A DNA stretch of 64,000 nt, taken from assembly GCF_010389155.1 (NCBI RefSeq), contig NC_057765.1, positions 28,894,980-28,958,979 on the forward strand, in the 5' to 3' direction. Source of the DNA: Erigeron canadensis. Taxonomy: Eukaryota > Streptophyta > Magnoliopsida > Asterales > Asteraceae. Made by a program: the position numbers and the translations under genes. Below the pieces are notes generated by a model, which saw nothing but the letters and a program-made list of their open reading frames with translations, was not told where the DNA came from and made no database searches. Positions 44,503 through 56,800 of this stretch are shown here, in pieces. The first letter of the stretch is position 1, and every line of letters begins with the position of its first letter.

Positions 44503-45511
44503 GAACTCATGGATATAAGAATGATCCCGTTATCCAAAATACTTATAGAGTCGTTGTACTGGAACTTTGATTTCAAATGTAATTCGAACTCAGATTCTTT
44601 CAACCATGAGTACTTGTCAACACCATCATCCGTAGTTTTCCTTAATACCGATACAGTAAAGGACCTAGTCCATGTCGTATAACCAACTATGCAAAGGCAT
44701 CCACGCAGCGTACCAAACAAACCCAAGTTGTTATATTTATGAAACCAGTAACACCCCTAAAAAGTAATCTAAGATTATCAGTAGTACGTCTATCAGGTAC
44801 ATTTATATACGAAAGTTTCATATTGTTAACATCGAGAGCCACGATACACACTAGACCGTTGTTCCTACTATTAGCGATCCAATACAAAGATCCATTTGCA
44901 AGCGTACCCACATTATTCAAATAGTTAGCATTTTGAACAAAGTTTTCTAACACGATCCATGAATTCGTTTTAAGACTGAAAACATCACAAGTATGTCCAT
45001 TAGCCCTAGAAGAAAAAAAATACTCACAACCTCTGAGAATCTAACAATCTTTACGTCATCCGGGGTAGATGAACCACCATAACCAAATCCATATACATGG
45101 TTCTTATTATTGCATAGAGAATGCAAGTCATCAGTTCTAGTAAGCGGATTATATAAAACCATATGATCATTATGATTACGAAAATCTTGAATGAGTAAAA
45201 GGACCATCCCATTGCACGATCCAACAAACGTGACAGCTTTACCTTCTAATCCGGGGTTCGCAAATGATGATGAAGAAAGAGTGACCATAGAACGAATCGT
45301 TTCGTTTTCTTCCGAATCATCAACGGGTAGTTCAAAGGGCAAGAGGATCTTTCGATCACCTGTCCATGATTTGATGAGATAGTACGGATCTGAAATGACC
45401 CGATTCCAATGCTTACATACGCATTTGAGCCTCGTCGAGAGTTTTATTGGAAGCCGGACAATTATATTATGCATAATCTCAGCCGGTATAAAAGAGATCG
45501 ATATCCCCCAT
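44503..45511 (-). pseudogene. F-box/FBA pseudogene 3, N-terminal and central part
   Basis: Minus strand. The start region ATGGGGGATATC is at 45511-45500, but four extra bases (GATC) directly after it shift the frame, so MGDI is followed by a stop unless translation begins at the later Met (45472-45474, MHNIIVRLPIKLST). The F-box is clear (CVCKHWNRVISDPYY), followed by FBA motifs (VLYNPLTRTDDLHS, VYGFGYG, DDVKIVRF). A 2-base insertion near 45035 shifts the frame before CDVFSLKTNSW, and another shift lies near 44754 before NNLGLFGTLRGCL. The coding sequence continues at 17735-17606 beyond the SIRE element and ends at 5578-5556 beyond the CACTA element. Several breaks are independent of the transposons. 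Confidence 0.85.
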
Positions 45512-46397
45512 GGCGTACGTATTACTTGATGGCTTGATTAATGTGTTTATGATAATCGATGTGGCTGACCAAACAAATAGGGTTTCATCGTAGTAGTTGT
45601 TTGGATCAAAAGTAGGAAACAAAAAAAGGATCCAAAGATATATATCATCGGGTATATATGAGATCGAGGGATAAATATTCGTATTTGGTTTGGTAAAATT
45701 AGATTATTTCTTATGGAAGACACGTTAAGATCTAATGATATTATTATTTTAGAAAATATTATGTATTAATACATATTATAAGATATGCATGTTAACTATA
45801 TCTTTGTAAAAATGACGGTATAAAGTTAAATATGTATACAATCCTTTGAAAAATGATGATATTAAAAATGATGATATTATTAATTTATCATTTGAAATTG
45901 CTTTATAATGTATATGGTTATAACTTATAAGGACATATGTATATTATATCTATATATAACAAAATAAAAAATAAAAGTATTTTTGTTAGTTTAAAGTTGT
46001 AATTAGAGAGAAATGAGAGTAGTTGATGCTTTATATATAATAATATAGATATAGATATTATTGGGCGCGCTCACAGTGGTGGTTATAGCGGTGTGATGAT
46101 TATTAATAATGTAACTTATTGATATAAAATGGGTAATGAGTTATTTTTAGAGTTAAAGATTCATGGTGTGAATAGTTATAGATGCATATGTTTAAATTAG
46201 TTGGGGAAAAAAAGACATTTTTAAGATCATCAAAAACTAGTTTAAAAAACAAAATAAAAAATAATTTAAAATGCATTATAGATAAGATTTGATAATGTAT
46301 CTAATCGGATAAAATCCTCATCAATTCATTTTGTATAATTGGATATCTATCATTTTACTTTAATTACATTCACGCTATCGTTATCATCATCACCCAT
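45512..46397. other. AT-rich upstream flank of F-box 3, no gene seen
   Basis: Promoter-side flank of the F-box pseudogene, then AT-rich sequence with ATATAGATATAGATAT near 46045. No ORF or transposon end was recognised. The last five bases before 46398, CCCAT, are the target duplication of solo LTR C. Confidence 0.4.
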
Positions 46398-46622
46398 TGA
46401 AACGACTCAACCTAAATAGACTTTAAATATTGAAACACAAAATTTTTATGCTTATACTTAGAAAAATACGGCCAATTTTCACGAAAAATCAAAATGTTTC
46501 AAATAAAGAAAAGACACTTGGAATATTCTTAAAATGATGTAAATAGACTACTATGCGAGTTTCAGGACCCAAAAATATCAAACAAAGCCTCGGTAAAAAT
46601 TTGTGAAAAGTTACAGAAGAGT

Positions 46623-46648
46623 ACGGCTCTTGTTTCTGCAAGAGCCGT
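46623..46648. repeat. perfect hairpin in solo LTR C
   Basis: Arms ACGGCTCTTG and CAAGAGCCGT surround a 6-base loop. It is GC-rich against an AT-rich background. Confidence 0.8.
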
Positions 46649-47287
46649 CCTCAAAGGTCGTCCTCCTGCAGATTCGTACTTTGACACTTTAATCAACTTT
46701 CGACCCATTTTCTCAATACCGAGTTTTGTACAACTGATTAACATCTTCATTTTGACATAAAAGACATAACACAACATTTCCAAAAGTCTTTATAGCATAC
46801 GTCGCTACAAACCAAGTTTACAAGACTAAACGGATCACATTACCAAAGTTGTCATAAACCAAGATTATTCCATACTTTGAGTTACAAAAACCATGACTCC
46901 AAACCTTCTTTTGTAGAAATATACATAATAAAACTTTACCAAAAACACTTTGTATGTACTAAGAGCCATAAGTTCAAAGGGGCACTACGGGTTCCATTCA
47001 CCTTACCATTTTCCGCGTTTAACTAATACATCCAACATACATAATTTAACTTCAACTTCAAGTGCTTGTCTTGCTTTTACTTCCGGGGTAACCTATAAGG
47101 GGTAACAACTAAAAGAATAAGCCAAAGCTTAGTGAATACTATTGCATACGCTTGTACACACGAAGGAAGACAAAAACACAAAGGATTATCACATGTAGTC
47201 AATGGCATCGTCATACCATCACTTGCATACTCACCTGTGCGCTAACAAAACATACCTTAATCCATATACGTTAAACAATAATCTCAA

Positions 47288-47375
47288 GAGGTTCTTAGGC
47301 CTCAAAGGTTCTTAGGCCTTATCTCAATACAACAAGAGGTTCTTAGGCCTCATCTCAATTCAACTATGGGGTTCT
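47288..47375. repeat. AGGTTCTTAGGCCT repeats in solo LTR C
   Basis: Four copies of GGTTCTTAGG(C/T)C at 47290, 47308, 47338 and 47371, alternating with TATCTCAATACAAC-like text. Confidence 0.7.
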
Positions 47376-48710
47376 TAGGTCCCGGCCTCAAATTAGGCCC
47401 TAATGCCAAATCGATTACCACACATGGAATCCACCATCATATGGTAATTGACCCAACGTACATATAATCGTATGCAAGAGTACTCACCTACTTCGCGACA
47501 ACCAACAATCAAAATAGCCACAACAATTAGCAAAGCTTTCAACCTAGCAAATCAAAACAATATACGTATAAGACTTTATTCACAAATCATGGCTAACTCA
47601 CTTGGCCATACTATGGATTCACTAGCATTCTTACCCATATCCAAAACTCATTCTCTTGAGTTGGCTCATTTTCAAATCGATCTCAATTAATAAAATTCTA
47701 TCTTTCATAATCGTCATTCTCAACTATTTATCATTTCACTAAAAATCTCATTTTACCACCACAATGTAGCCATTTCATCTCATAGCTCAAAGTTATCAAA
47801 TTCTCATTTTGTCCATAACTCATTTAATACTAAAATCACCATTTCATTATTACTCAAAATCTTCAATTTTCTTGTTTCGGCCATGAAAGCCACCAAAACA
47901 CTTTTGTCAAAACATTCATGCATTCCATAATTATATGCACCATTACAAGTAAAGATTTAGAAAAGCACTACAAGTTAACCAACTCATTTATAAATCCCCA
48001 ATTTATTAATTTTCAAGAACCCTAGCTTAATTTTAAACAATTAACCCATTTTAAGAAAACCCGCAATTTAGTTCATCTCAAGAACCCTAAACTCAAATAA
48101 TGAAATAATCAAAAATGATACCTTCAAAACATATAATATTATAAAGTTGGAATCACATTTTGTTCTTCTTCTTTTTCTTGAATTCGGACTACACCACAAG
48201 CACACACCTCAAATCACCTAATTTAATTATTAGAATATTTGGAGATTATTATTATCATAAAATTTACTTATAATTTGAGGGATTAATTCTTTTAAAAATG
48301 CATGAGCTCTTGAGTTGATGGAGGAAGAATTGCGGTGAAAAAGGAAATGAATAAGAAAGTTGGTAAAGTGGATTATGAATCATCAGGAAATTACTCTCCC
48401 CCAGCCACGTTTTCTTTAAAACAAAATGGGGTATTATACCGGATAGCCACCAAGGTTCCAACTAATTCAACCTCATATCTCAAATTTAAATACTAAGAAA
48501 TTATTTTAATGTTAAAACTATAATGTAAATTAATTTATTTTACCTTTTAAAATCTTGGGGTGTTACACCCATAGCCGCCGCCATGTCACCACACCTTCGT
48601 TCACCTTGACATATGTCTAGTAATTATTTTAATTGTAATGTTTTGTATCAGATATTTACGAGTCTAAAATATAATAATTTTAGTAAAGTATATTTTTCTT
48701 TACTACAGTA

Positions 48711-51078
48711 CTAGATTTTAGACCCGTGTCCAACATTGGATACGGGATTTACGATATTAACAATATTATATCTTCATACATTTAAGTCATAAAAACTTAC
48801 AATTTTAAAAAAACACGGTTTTAAGTGTTATATTTTGCAAGTTGTAGTACAATAATCATAGGTTCCTCACTGTCATTATTAGCCTAGACATATTGATGGA
48901 ATTGTTTGTCGTAGTCATTCCACAAGGCACATGCTATATATAATAATTTCTCTATTGTAATATAATTTGAAACAGATGTACTCATAATGTGATATTATTA
49001 GGAAAAATAATTAAGAATTAAAAAATAAACATATTTGTGATCCCGAACTTGACATTCAAGTATATTTATTTAATCATGATGCGCGTTCATAACACGCATA
49101 TGTTTATTTTCAATCACTTGTTCTATGATAATATGATAACAATTAGGATTGTTTTTATATTCTTTGATAACAATTAGGACTCTTCTAATATTTGTTAATA
49201 AGTCATTAGGTTTTCAAATAATTTTTTTAGAAAATATTTCATATGTTAATTTTTTTTTATTTTAAAAAATCCTCTATGACTAAAACTAAATATAAATTAA
49301 GTATTCAGGGCTAAAAGGTGTAAATTATTGATGGAAAACAAAAAAATGTAAATTATTGAGACTTTTTCTACATATTAATATAATAATATATTTGGATAAT
49401 GATTATTAGGATTTTTAATTTGTAGCTTATCTAAATGATGACATTATCAAAAGTCAATTTGATGAAATCGAACGATGTGATTGGTTAATTAGTCATTAGT
49501 TCAATTGTCTTATAGTATATATACTAGATTTTAGACTCGTGTCCAACACTGGACACGGGGTTTACGATATTATCAATATTAGATCTTTATACATTTAAGT
49601 CATAAAAGTTTATAATTTTGAAGTTAAATGGTTTCAAGTGTTATATTTTGCAAGTTATAGTACAATAATCACATGTTAGTCACTGTCATTATTATCTGAG
49701 ACATATTGATGGAATTGTTTGCCATAGTCATTCCACATGGCACATTCCATAATAATTTCTCATTTATACAATTTTTTTAAACCAGTTGTACTCATAATGT
49801 GATATTATCATGAAAGATAATTAATAATTAAAATATAAATATACTTGTGATAATGTACTTGACATTCAAGTATATGTATTTAATCATGAAGCGGACTCAT
49901 AACACGAATAAGTTTGTTTCCAATCATCCGTCCTATGATAATTAGATAACAATTATGATTGTTTTTCATATTCTTTGATAACAATTAGGACTCTTGATTT
50001 GAGTGACAATTGTAACTTAAAAACTAATATATAAAAAAAGAAAATTATATACTTTTTTATTTAGATATAGAATAAATCTTGTATGAAGTTCATATTAATT
50101 TGGATTTAGTATTCAAATAACCCTATGTTGTAGTTGAAATTATTTTAATTAATTAAATGATTATAAATTTTAAAAAATCTCTCAAGTTGATGGCTAAAAA
50201 ATATATAAATTAAGTATTCAGAGCTAAAATTTGTAAATTATTGATGGAAAACAAAAAGTATAAATTAATGAGAATTTTTCTACAAATTATTATAAATACT
50301 AATATAATAATATATTTATAATGATTATTAGGATTTTTAATTTATAGTTAATCTAAATGATAACATAAGCGAAAGTCAATTTGATTTAGACCCGTGTCCA
50401 GTGTCAATATTAGGTTTTCATATATTTAAGTCGTAAAAGCTTATAATTTTGAAAATATACGGTTTCAAGTGTTATATTTTGCATGTTGTAGTACCATTAT
50501 CACAGGTTCGTCACTTTCATTATTAGCTAAGACATATTGATGTAATTATTTGTCGTAGTTATTCCACAAGGCACATGCTATAATTATTTCTCTCTCATCG
50601 AATTTTTCGAAACACGAATTATGATTGTTTTCATATTCTTTGATAACAATTAGGACTCTTGATTTGAGTAACAATTGTAACTTTAAACATTAATACACAA
50701 AGCTAATATATAAAAAAAGGATAAAATTATGAGCCTTCTTTTATTGAGAGATTATGTTTAAATTTTTTAATTAATTATTAATTAAATGATTATAAATTTT
50801 AAATAATTCTCTTAAGTTGATGGCTAAAAGTAAATATAAATTAAGTATTCATGGATAAAAAGTGTAAATTATTGATGGAAAACAAAAAATTGTAAATAAA
50901 TGAGACTTTTTTTACAAATTAATATAAATAATAATATAATAATATATTTGGATAATGATTATTAGAATTTTTAATTTATAGTTTATCTACATGATGACAT
51001 AAGCAAGAGTCAATTTGATAAAATCGAACGATTTGATTGGTTAATAAGTCATTAGTTCAATTGTCTTATAGTATATAT
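48711..51078 (-). mobile_element. tandem Helitron-like repeats, three diverged units
   Basis: Three related AT-rich units of 0.7-0.85 kb follow one another, at about 48711-49520, 49524-50380 and 50385-51078. Shared text includes AGTGTTATATTTTGCA, GACATATTGATGGAATTG and TAACAATTAGGACTCTT. Read on the minus strand, units 1 and 2 end with a hairpin (arms CGTGTCCA/TGGACACG at 49538-49557 in unit 2) followed after about 11 bases by CTAG and then T, as Helitron 3' ends do. The opposite ends (TATATACTATAAGACAATTG on the minus strand) lack the usual TC, so the assignment is tentative. Unit 3 has lost its CTAG end. No Rep/helicase coding is present. Confidence 0.5.
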
Positions 51079-51110
51079 TAAGATTAAGATTAAGATTAAG
51101 ATTAAAATTA
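51079..51110. repeat. hexamer microsatellite (TTAAGA)n
   Basis: About five copies of ATTAAG with two A substitutions at the end. The stretch from here to about 51560 is AT-rich and shows no gene. Confidence 0.8.
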
Positions 51111-51818
51111 AAATTAAATTTGTACAATTACTACTAAAATCTTAATATATTTACAATAAATTTAATTTATTTTTATATAATTAATTTTATATATATGATA
51201 GAACATATTATTGGATATATATTAGCTATTATTTTATTGGATAAATATTAGCTATTATTTTATCGGATATATATAAGCTATTATTATTTATTTATTATAT
51301 TAAAACTGTTGGGTAAAAAGTGTAAATTTGTGATGGAAAACAAAAAAGTGTAAATTAAAGTCAAAATTGAAAAAAAAAGTCAACTTTAAGAAATCGAAAG
51401 CTGTGATTGATCGATAAGTTATTAGAGCAACTGTACTTTAGTATAATAAAAGATTATTTTGTCAAAATGATTGCCCAGATCAACATTTTACGTTTCTAGG
51501 TAATTAATTGGATGTTAAACACAAGTACAAGGACCATTTGGGTAAATATGTTATCTTCTACATCTTCTTCTTAGACCAAAGCATTACTAGATACTAACCA
51601 GAATAACAAAGATTGCCATTTTTTCTCACCACACCAAGGTTTGTTTCTATTCCCCAACCCCTTCTTCTTTTTCTTCCATTATTATTATATTACGTATATA
51701 TATATATTTATGTATAGCCCATATTCTGAATTGGTTTTAATAGTTTAAATCAATTTGAAGTGATTTATAAATTATGCCTTCGTTTCTTTTTGTTAAATTG
51801 TTGTACTTTTGTCTTAAT

Positions 51819-51846
51819 TGATATATATATATATATATATATATAT
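51819..51846. repeat. (TA)n microsatellite
   Basis: About thirteen AT dinucleotides in a row inside the probable leader intron of the cupin gene. Confidence 0.9.
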
Positions 51847-52012
51847 CCATTTTGCTTCCTTTTTCTAAGTAATTATACATATATATGCATGTAAAAATAT
51901 GAGTTCTTCTAAAATTCACCTGTATACTGCCAAAGAAGGTTTACAAAAAAAGAAAAATATTATGAATGTTGGTTCTTTCCTCAGTTGACACATTAAAGCT
52001 TTTGTTACAATT

Positions 52013-52327
52013 AGAGGTGGCAAAATGGGCAGATTGGGTGGGTTGGGTAATGGGTAAAATCTAGTTGAGTTGACCCAGAAATACCTTTAGCCTGCTTCAT
52101 TCTGTTTTATAATGAACAGTCAATAACTGAAAAGTATGTATAACATAAGGTGTTTGAATAGAAGGATTTAGAACATCTTGTGCGATAAAGTACTATTTAG
52201 GCGAGATTCAACCCTGATCCATTTGACCCGTTTCACTTAAAGCTAAAAGATTTTGTTTTACTTGTTAGCGGATAATAAATAACCCAATTCAACTCATTAA
52301 TAAGTAAATGGATCAAAGCTGCCGCCT
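52013..52327. repeat. MITE-like repeat (AGGTGGCAAAATGGG family)
   Basis: The left end AGGTGGCAAAATGGGC and the right end AAAGCTGCCGCCT are loosely inverted. Inside is GTTGAGTTGACCCA and AATAAGTAAATGGAT. The stretch at 63151-63450 has the same ends and internal text. This is probably a hAT-type non-autonomous family, but no clear 8-bp duplication was seen. Confidence 0.4.
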
Positions 52328-52447
52328 TTATTTACATTGAAATCGTTACTCTTGCTTGCTTACTAATATCTTGTGTAAGCATTTTCAGATATGTGATATG
52401 TTTGTAACTTATTTCTTAACCTTACAGGTACGAAGTATATATAAACT

Positions 52448-52861
52448 ATGGCTAGTCTAAGTATGGCTCCCCAATTAGCCTCATTCTCTAAAACAAGCAA
52501 AACCGTGCGTAGAACTTCAGTTCCTACAAATGGTGGGATCAGATGTGTGCAGAGACCATTGGAGGAGATATACAGCATAAAGGTGGAAAAGAACGTGTCT
52601 AAGGAACGGTTGGCTGAGCTTGGGGTGTCTAAATGGTCAACTTGGAAGACGGGCAAGTGTAATGTTCCTTGGGATTGGCATGTTGACCAATTGGTTTACA
52701 TTGAAGAAGGAGAAGTGAGAGTGGTGCCAGAAGGCAGTGAGAGACATATGAGTTTTGTGGCTGGTGATTTGGTGAGATATCCTAAATGGTTTGAAGCTGA
52801 CCTCTGGTTTAATGGATATTATCAAGAACGCTATAGTTTCCGTGCGTATGGTGATGATTAG
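52448..52861 (+). CDS. plastid-targeted cupin domain protein (DUF861 type)
   Basis: An intact 137-residue frame. The first 40 residues are Ser/Thr/Arg-rich without acidic residues (MASLSMAPQLASFSKTSKTV, then RRTSVPTNGGIRC), a typical chloroplast transit peptide. The remaining 95 residues form one small beta-barrel cupin: IYSIKVEKNVSKERLAELG, then STWKTGKCNVPWDWHVDQLV, YIEEGEVRVVPEG and FVAGDLVRYPKWFEADLWF. This matches the plant RmlC-like/DUF861 small cupins, related in fold to ureidoglycine aminohydrolase and EutQ. The plant members have no firm enzymatic role. The metal-binding His set is reduced. A 5' UTR intron is likely. A decayed duplicate lies at 3489-4170. The gene is transcribed convergently with the PP2A B' gene, whose stop is 1 kb away. 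Confidence 0.85.
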   Translation: MASLSMAPQLASFSKTSKTVRRTSVPTNGGIRCVQRPLEEIYSIKVEKNVSKERLAELGVSKWSTWKTGKCNVPWDWHVDQLVYIEEGEVRVVPEGSERHMSFVAGDLVRYPKWFEADLWFNGYYQERYSFRAYGDD

Positions 52862-53875
52862 GCTTCATGTCATGTACTAGTGGTGGTTTCTGTTGTGAAA
52901 TGTCCTCATTTTGTTGCAGACCTTGTTGTATTAGGTGTATTGGCTAGTTATGCTATGTTAGTGTCAAATGTCCTGGTTTTGTTGCTCTGTTTTTAGTTAT
53001 TGTGTTGTTAGTAGAATAATTAAAATGATCTATCGTTTTGTGATTGGTAATGGACCATTTGCTTAGATATCAAGGGAAATGACATGAAGAATGAATAGAG
53101 CATCCATTGGTCAGGTGACAAAATGAGCAGAAATGAACCGGTTGAGGAATGCATGTTGACATTTTCTGAATGCTAAGCTAGTTGCAGACTTGCAGTATGC
53201 AAGGTTAATGCATTTTGTAACCCAATGGTGCATACTTATTTCATTCTCATTACTAAACCAAGTTTCCTTGGTTAAGGAAATCAAAAGTACAAAAGTGAGT
53301 GGTAGTATATACTTATAAAAGGAACCAACAAACTTGTCAACATTGATCATATCAAAATTGAATACAACACTTTCAGCTTGTTTTGGTTAGATACCATCCA
53401 TATCCTAAAACCAATATCGACTTCTGCTGAAAATTAAGACAAGGCCCATCTTTGAGGCCAAAAACCATAATACATTAATACCAAAATCCAAAATAAAAGA
53501 TTTAAAAAGCAATAGATTTTCTTCATCATCACACTAATAACATTATGCAAGTAGAAATCCATAGAAACACTTCCTCTTTTGAACTGGTTTTTATACTACA
53601 ACGTATCAATGGCGGATAATACAACCCACAAGCATAAATTAAAACAAAATAAACAAGACAAAAAAAAAAGAGGGTACATTTCTATCCACAAAAACCCCAA
53701 CCTCACCCATTTCATTATGTTCTTCAAAATCATCATCTAAACTCCAAATGAGCACGGCCCCATCAAATAACTGAACCGAACTTCATTCGGGTCAAACCCA
53801 AAAGTCAAACAGAAGATGCAAATAGCTAGGCTGATGGGGTCAAAACCGAAAAGTATATCAGGTTTAACCAGTATA
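52862..53875. other. convergent 3' flanks of cupin and PP2A B' genes
   Basis: The cupin 3' UTR (to about 53000, with its duplicate at 3775-3950) and the PP2A B' 3' UTR on the other strand (about 53500-53875). No further gene. ORFs here are shadows. Confidence 0.6.
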
Positions 53876-56800
53876 TCAGCTACTTGCAGTTGTGAGTGAA
53901 GCAAGCTTTGAGACCAGCTCGGATACATTGCTTTCAGAGACTGCTACATTTTCCAAACGGGTCCAAGTCAATTCACGTGTCTTGTTGTTTTCCTTTTCTT
54001 TGAGTTCATCTTCTTGGTATTTGACCAGGCACTCATCAAATAGCAATTGATCGGCATCTGAAAATATTTTCCTTACGTTTAATGTTAGGCTTTGAACAGC
54101 TTGATTCCAATGACTTCGTGTGTTTTTCTCCAAAGCAGGGAAGATTATGGGCAGGATCACCTTGCGATTTTGAATGATTAGATTCCTTATGTGATCGTTA
54201 TTCCACAAGAACAATGCACGTTCAGCTACCTGCAACCCGTCATGGTATAATAATTACTAAAACTGGCAATTATGATCCACTTATTAGATGGATAGATTTG
54301 AATTGCATATTATCTCAAACGGACGAAATGCACAGGATCCGATCAAATGGAATAGAGAGTATTAATAAAGTGTATTCAAAAATGCTTTAATCGGATAGTT
54401 CAGATCATGATTTATGGATATTGTTTTTGTAAAAAGAACACACATAAATTAAACATTCATATAATAAAAGACAAAGGTGTTTCTGCCTGACTGGTTATTT
54501 GATCGACACATATTGCCACCTGTACTAAGCGTATTGATAAAAAAAAAAAAGAACTTTGGATTATATCTGTGTGTGGATATGGAGCTTGATTCCAGTTCCC
54601 AATCAGGCTTCCTGATTTGGGCTGTAAAACAGTCTCTGGCTTAACGTTCATGCCTAGATATAAAATAGAAAATCTTGTTGTCTTTGAAACCTTTGAAAGG
54701 GAACTTGAATTCTAAAACCCTAATAACAATACCACGCAGGGGGGGAAAACGGGGGGTGGGTTAAATGGGTGAGAACCTCTGATCCCATGTACCATCTTGG
54801 TACCCAAAGCGCACACCTCATAAAACTCATGCTCAGTAAGTCACCATCCTCACACATGGATGACAAGATATAGTTTCCCCACTTGCCTTTGGCAAATTTT
54901 AAACTATGACCGCTAGCCTTCATCGGTGGGCCCATGTGGTCACATGATGGAGGTACCACTGGGGTCACCCCTTTGGTAACTATATGAAAAGGTAGCTATA
55001 CACTTGTAAGTCCTATGTGCAAGTACAGACTACAGAGTAATTCTTATCTAGCTGAAACCTTGGCTATCGGTCATAATCTTGACGACAAACTTTCCAAGTT
55101 ATATTTGGGGAAACCTTGACCAATTTACCTATGACTTCTTAAACGGTAAAACCAACAGAGAGAGTTAAAGAGGAAAAGAACAAGTAAATTGAACAAGTCG
55201 AAAGTAGCCTAACCACTTTTTAATGCATAGTATCTACCAAGTTATCAATCTACCTTTTTTTATGAAAAAATCTACCAAGTTAAGAATTGACAATTACTTT
55301 GATAATACAGCTTTATAATCTAAATTAACTGATTATTTTTTAAAATGCTTTTTCAAAAAGGGGTAAAACGTGTTTGCTGATCGACTAGACCTGTACAGAA
55401 CCCATTAAAACCAGCTATCCAACGAAACTATCGGTCCATTTTGCCCCATCTATGGAAAACCAAAAGATCCCTTGACAAGCAAGAAACAGAAAAATCTTTC
55501 CGATGAAATGAAAAATATAGAGTGAATTAGACTTGCCTTCATTGATTGGACTTGCCTTCATTGATTGGTCAAGCCACTTGGGATAAAAAGAATTAACAAA
55601 ATACGATAGATAGGATGCAAACACCTTTTACAGTTATACTCATATGAAGGTAGTCTTTTCCTCTCCCAACGCATGAAAAGAAGCATATATACAAGATAGA
55701 CGGGCTCCAACAGGTGGGAAGTCGCCATAAAGTCTGATTTTAATGCTTTTACAGCTTCCTAACTCGTATTTTTTCAGAAATCAGATTATTACTAATTTAC
55801 TATCGCAATAAAAATACTTTATAAACCATATTTAGTCCATATAAAAGAAATCGACAAAAATGCTGGTCAATAAACCTAACAGACCCTGTCTCAACACGTA
55901 TTAAAAACCACCCATTCCCCGACAAGAACCATAAGAGGAAGTCAAACACCAAAATGCATGTACGTTAACTTAAAGCAAAGGTAGAATACTACAAATAAAC
56001 AAAATCCATAAATATAGAGAATGTCAGACTTATCAAATTCAATATCCATTATACCTGGAAATGTGAACTGTTAAGACAACGACCAATCTGGCGAAAGAGA
56101 GGCACCATGCATTTTTGAAACTCTGCGGCCTGGGTAGATTCCAAAACCTCCTCCAATTCACTAAGATACATGACCTCTTTTGAACTATTGGTTATGGGCC
56201 AATACTTCAATAATCCTCTTATCACCGTGTCAGCCAGCTTAAAATCCTTCTCCACAAACTGTGTAATGCAATAAGACAACTGCTGATGATACATTGACAA
56301 ACATTTGGGCTTGTGAAGGGGAATCAATGCCCGCATAAGAAAAAGCTTATGCTCTTCTTTCAAAGGCAATGCAAAACCATTAATAATGCTACCCAATATC
56401 TCAAGCAATTCAGCAATGCCATTATGCTTCTCGGTCTCAAATACAAAAGTATAAAAGATATGATTAATGGCTTTTCTAATAAACGGACGATGCACCATGA
56501 ACTTTCCATAAATACGATGAAGGATAGTTTTTAAATACTCCCTTTCCCTTTGATCTTCTGAATCAAAAAGATCAAGCAATCTTAAAACAAACGAATGATC
56601 AATGTATCGTTTAGCAAGTTTAGCATCAGTTTCTGGTGCAGCCACAAACCGCAAAAGAAATTCATACACAATCTGAAGATGAGGCCAAGACGGTTCCATA
56701 CTTGGTTCATCATCTTCCGGATCAAAAACTTCTGGCAGTTTGTTATCATGATTACAAGAAGGAAAAGTCCGAAAAAGATTTGTAGATACCATTTTCACCA

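Larger units (their letters stand above)
46398..48567 (-). mobile_element. solo LTR C (2.17 kb)
   Basis: The plus-strand ends are TGAAACGACTCAACC and CTTGGGGTGTTACA, flanked on both sides by the perfect 5-bp duplication CCCAT (46393-46397 and 48568-48572). Read on the minus strand it starts TGTAACACCCC and ends GGTTGAGTCGTTTCA, a common form for long plant LTRs. No protein-coding region is present. ORFs at 46562-46783, 47448-47690 and 48264-48461 have no family resemblance. It contains a perfect 10-bp hairpin at 46623-46648 and repeated AGGTTCTTAGGCCT units at 47288-47375. The end sequences resemble those of LTRs A and B, but its body is different. Confidence 0.7.
51639..52427 (+). other. likely 5' UTR intron of the cupin gene
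   Basis: A donor CCAAG|GTTTGTTTC at 51638/51639 and an acceptor TTAACCTTACAG|GTACGAAG at 52427/52428 lie 20 bases before the cupin ATG. A CT-rich leader exon would lie at about 51565-51638. The intron contains a (TA)n tract (51819-51846) and a MITE-like repeat (52013-52327). Confidence 0.5.

Noticed and set aside
51079..51110. Interstitial telomere repeat
   Set aside because: The unit is TTAAGA-like, not TTTAGGG.
53876..54235. A separate 119-residue gene beginning MQVAERALF
   Set aside because: The first residues are intron sequence. The remainder is exon 2 of PP2A B', joined by a proper acceptor.
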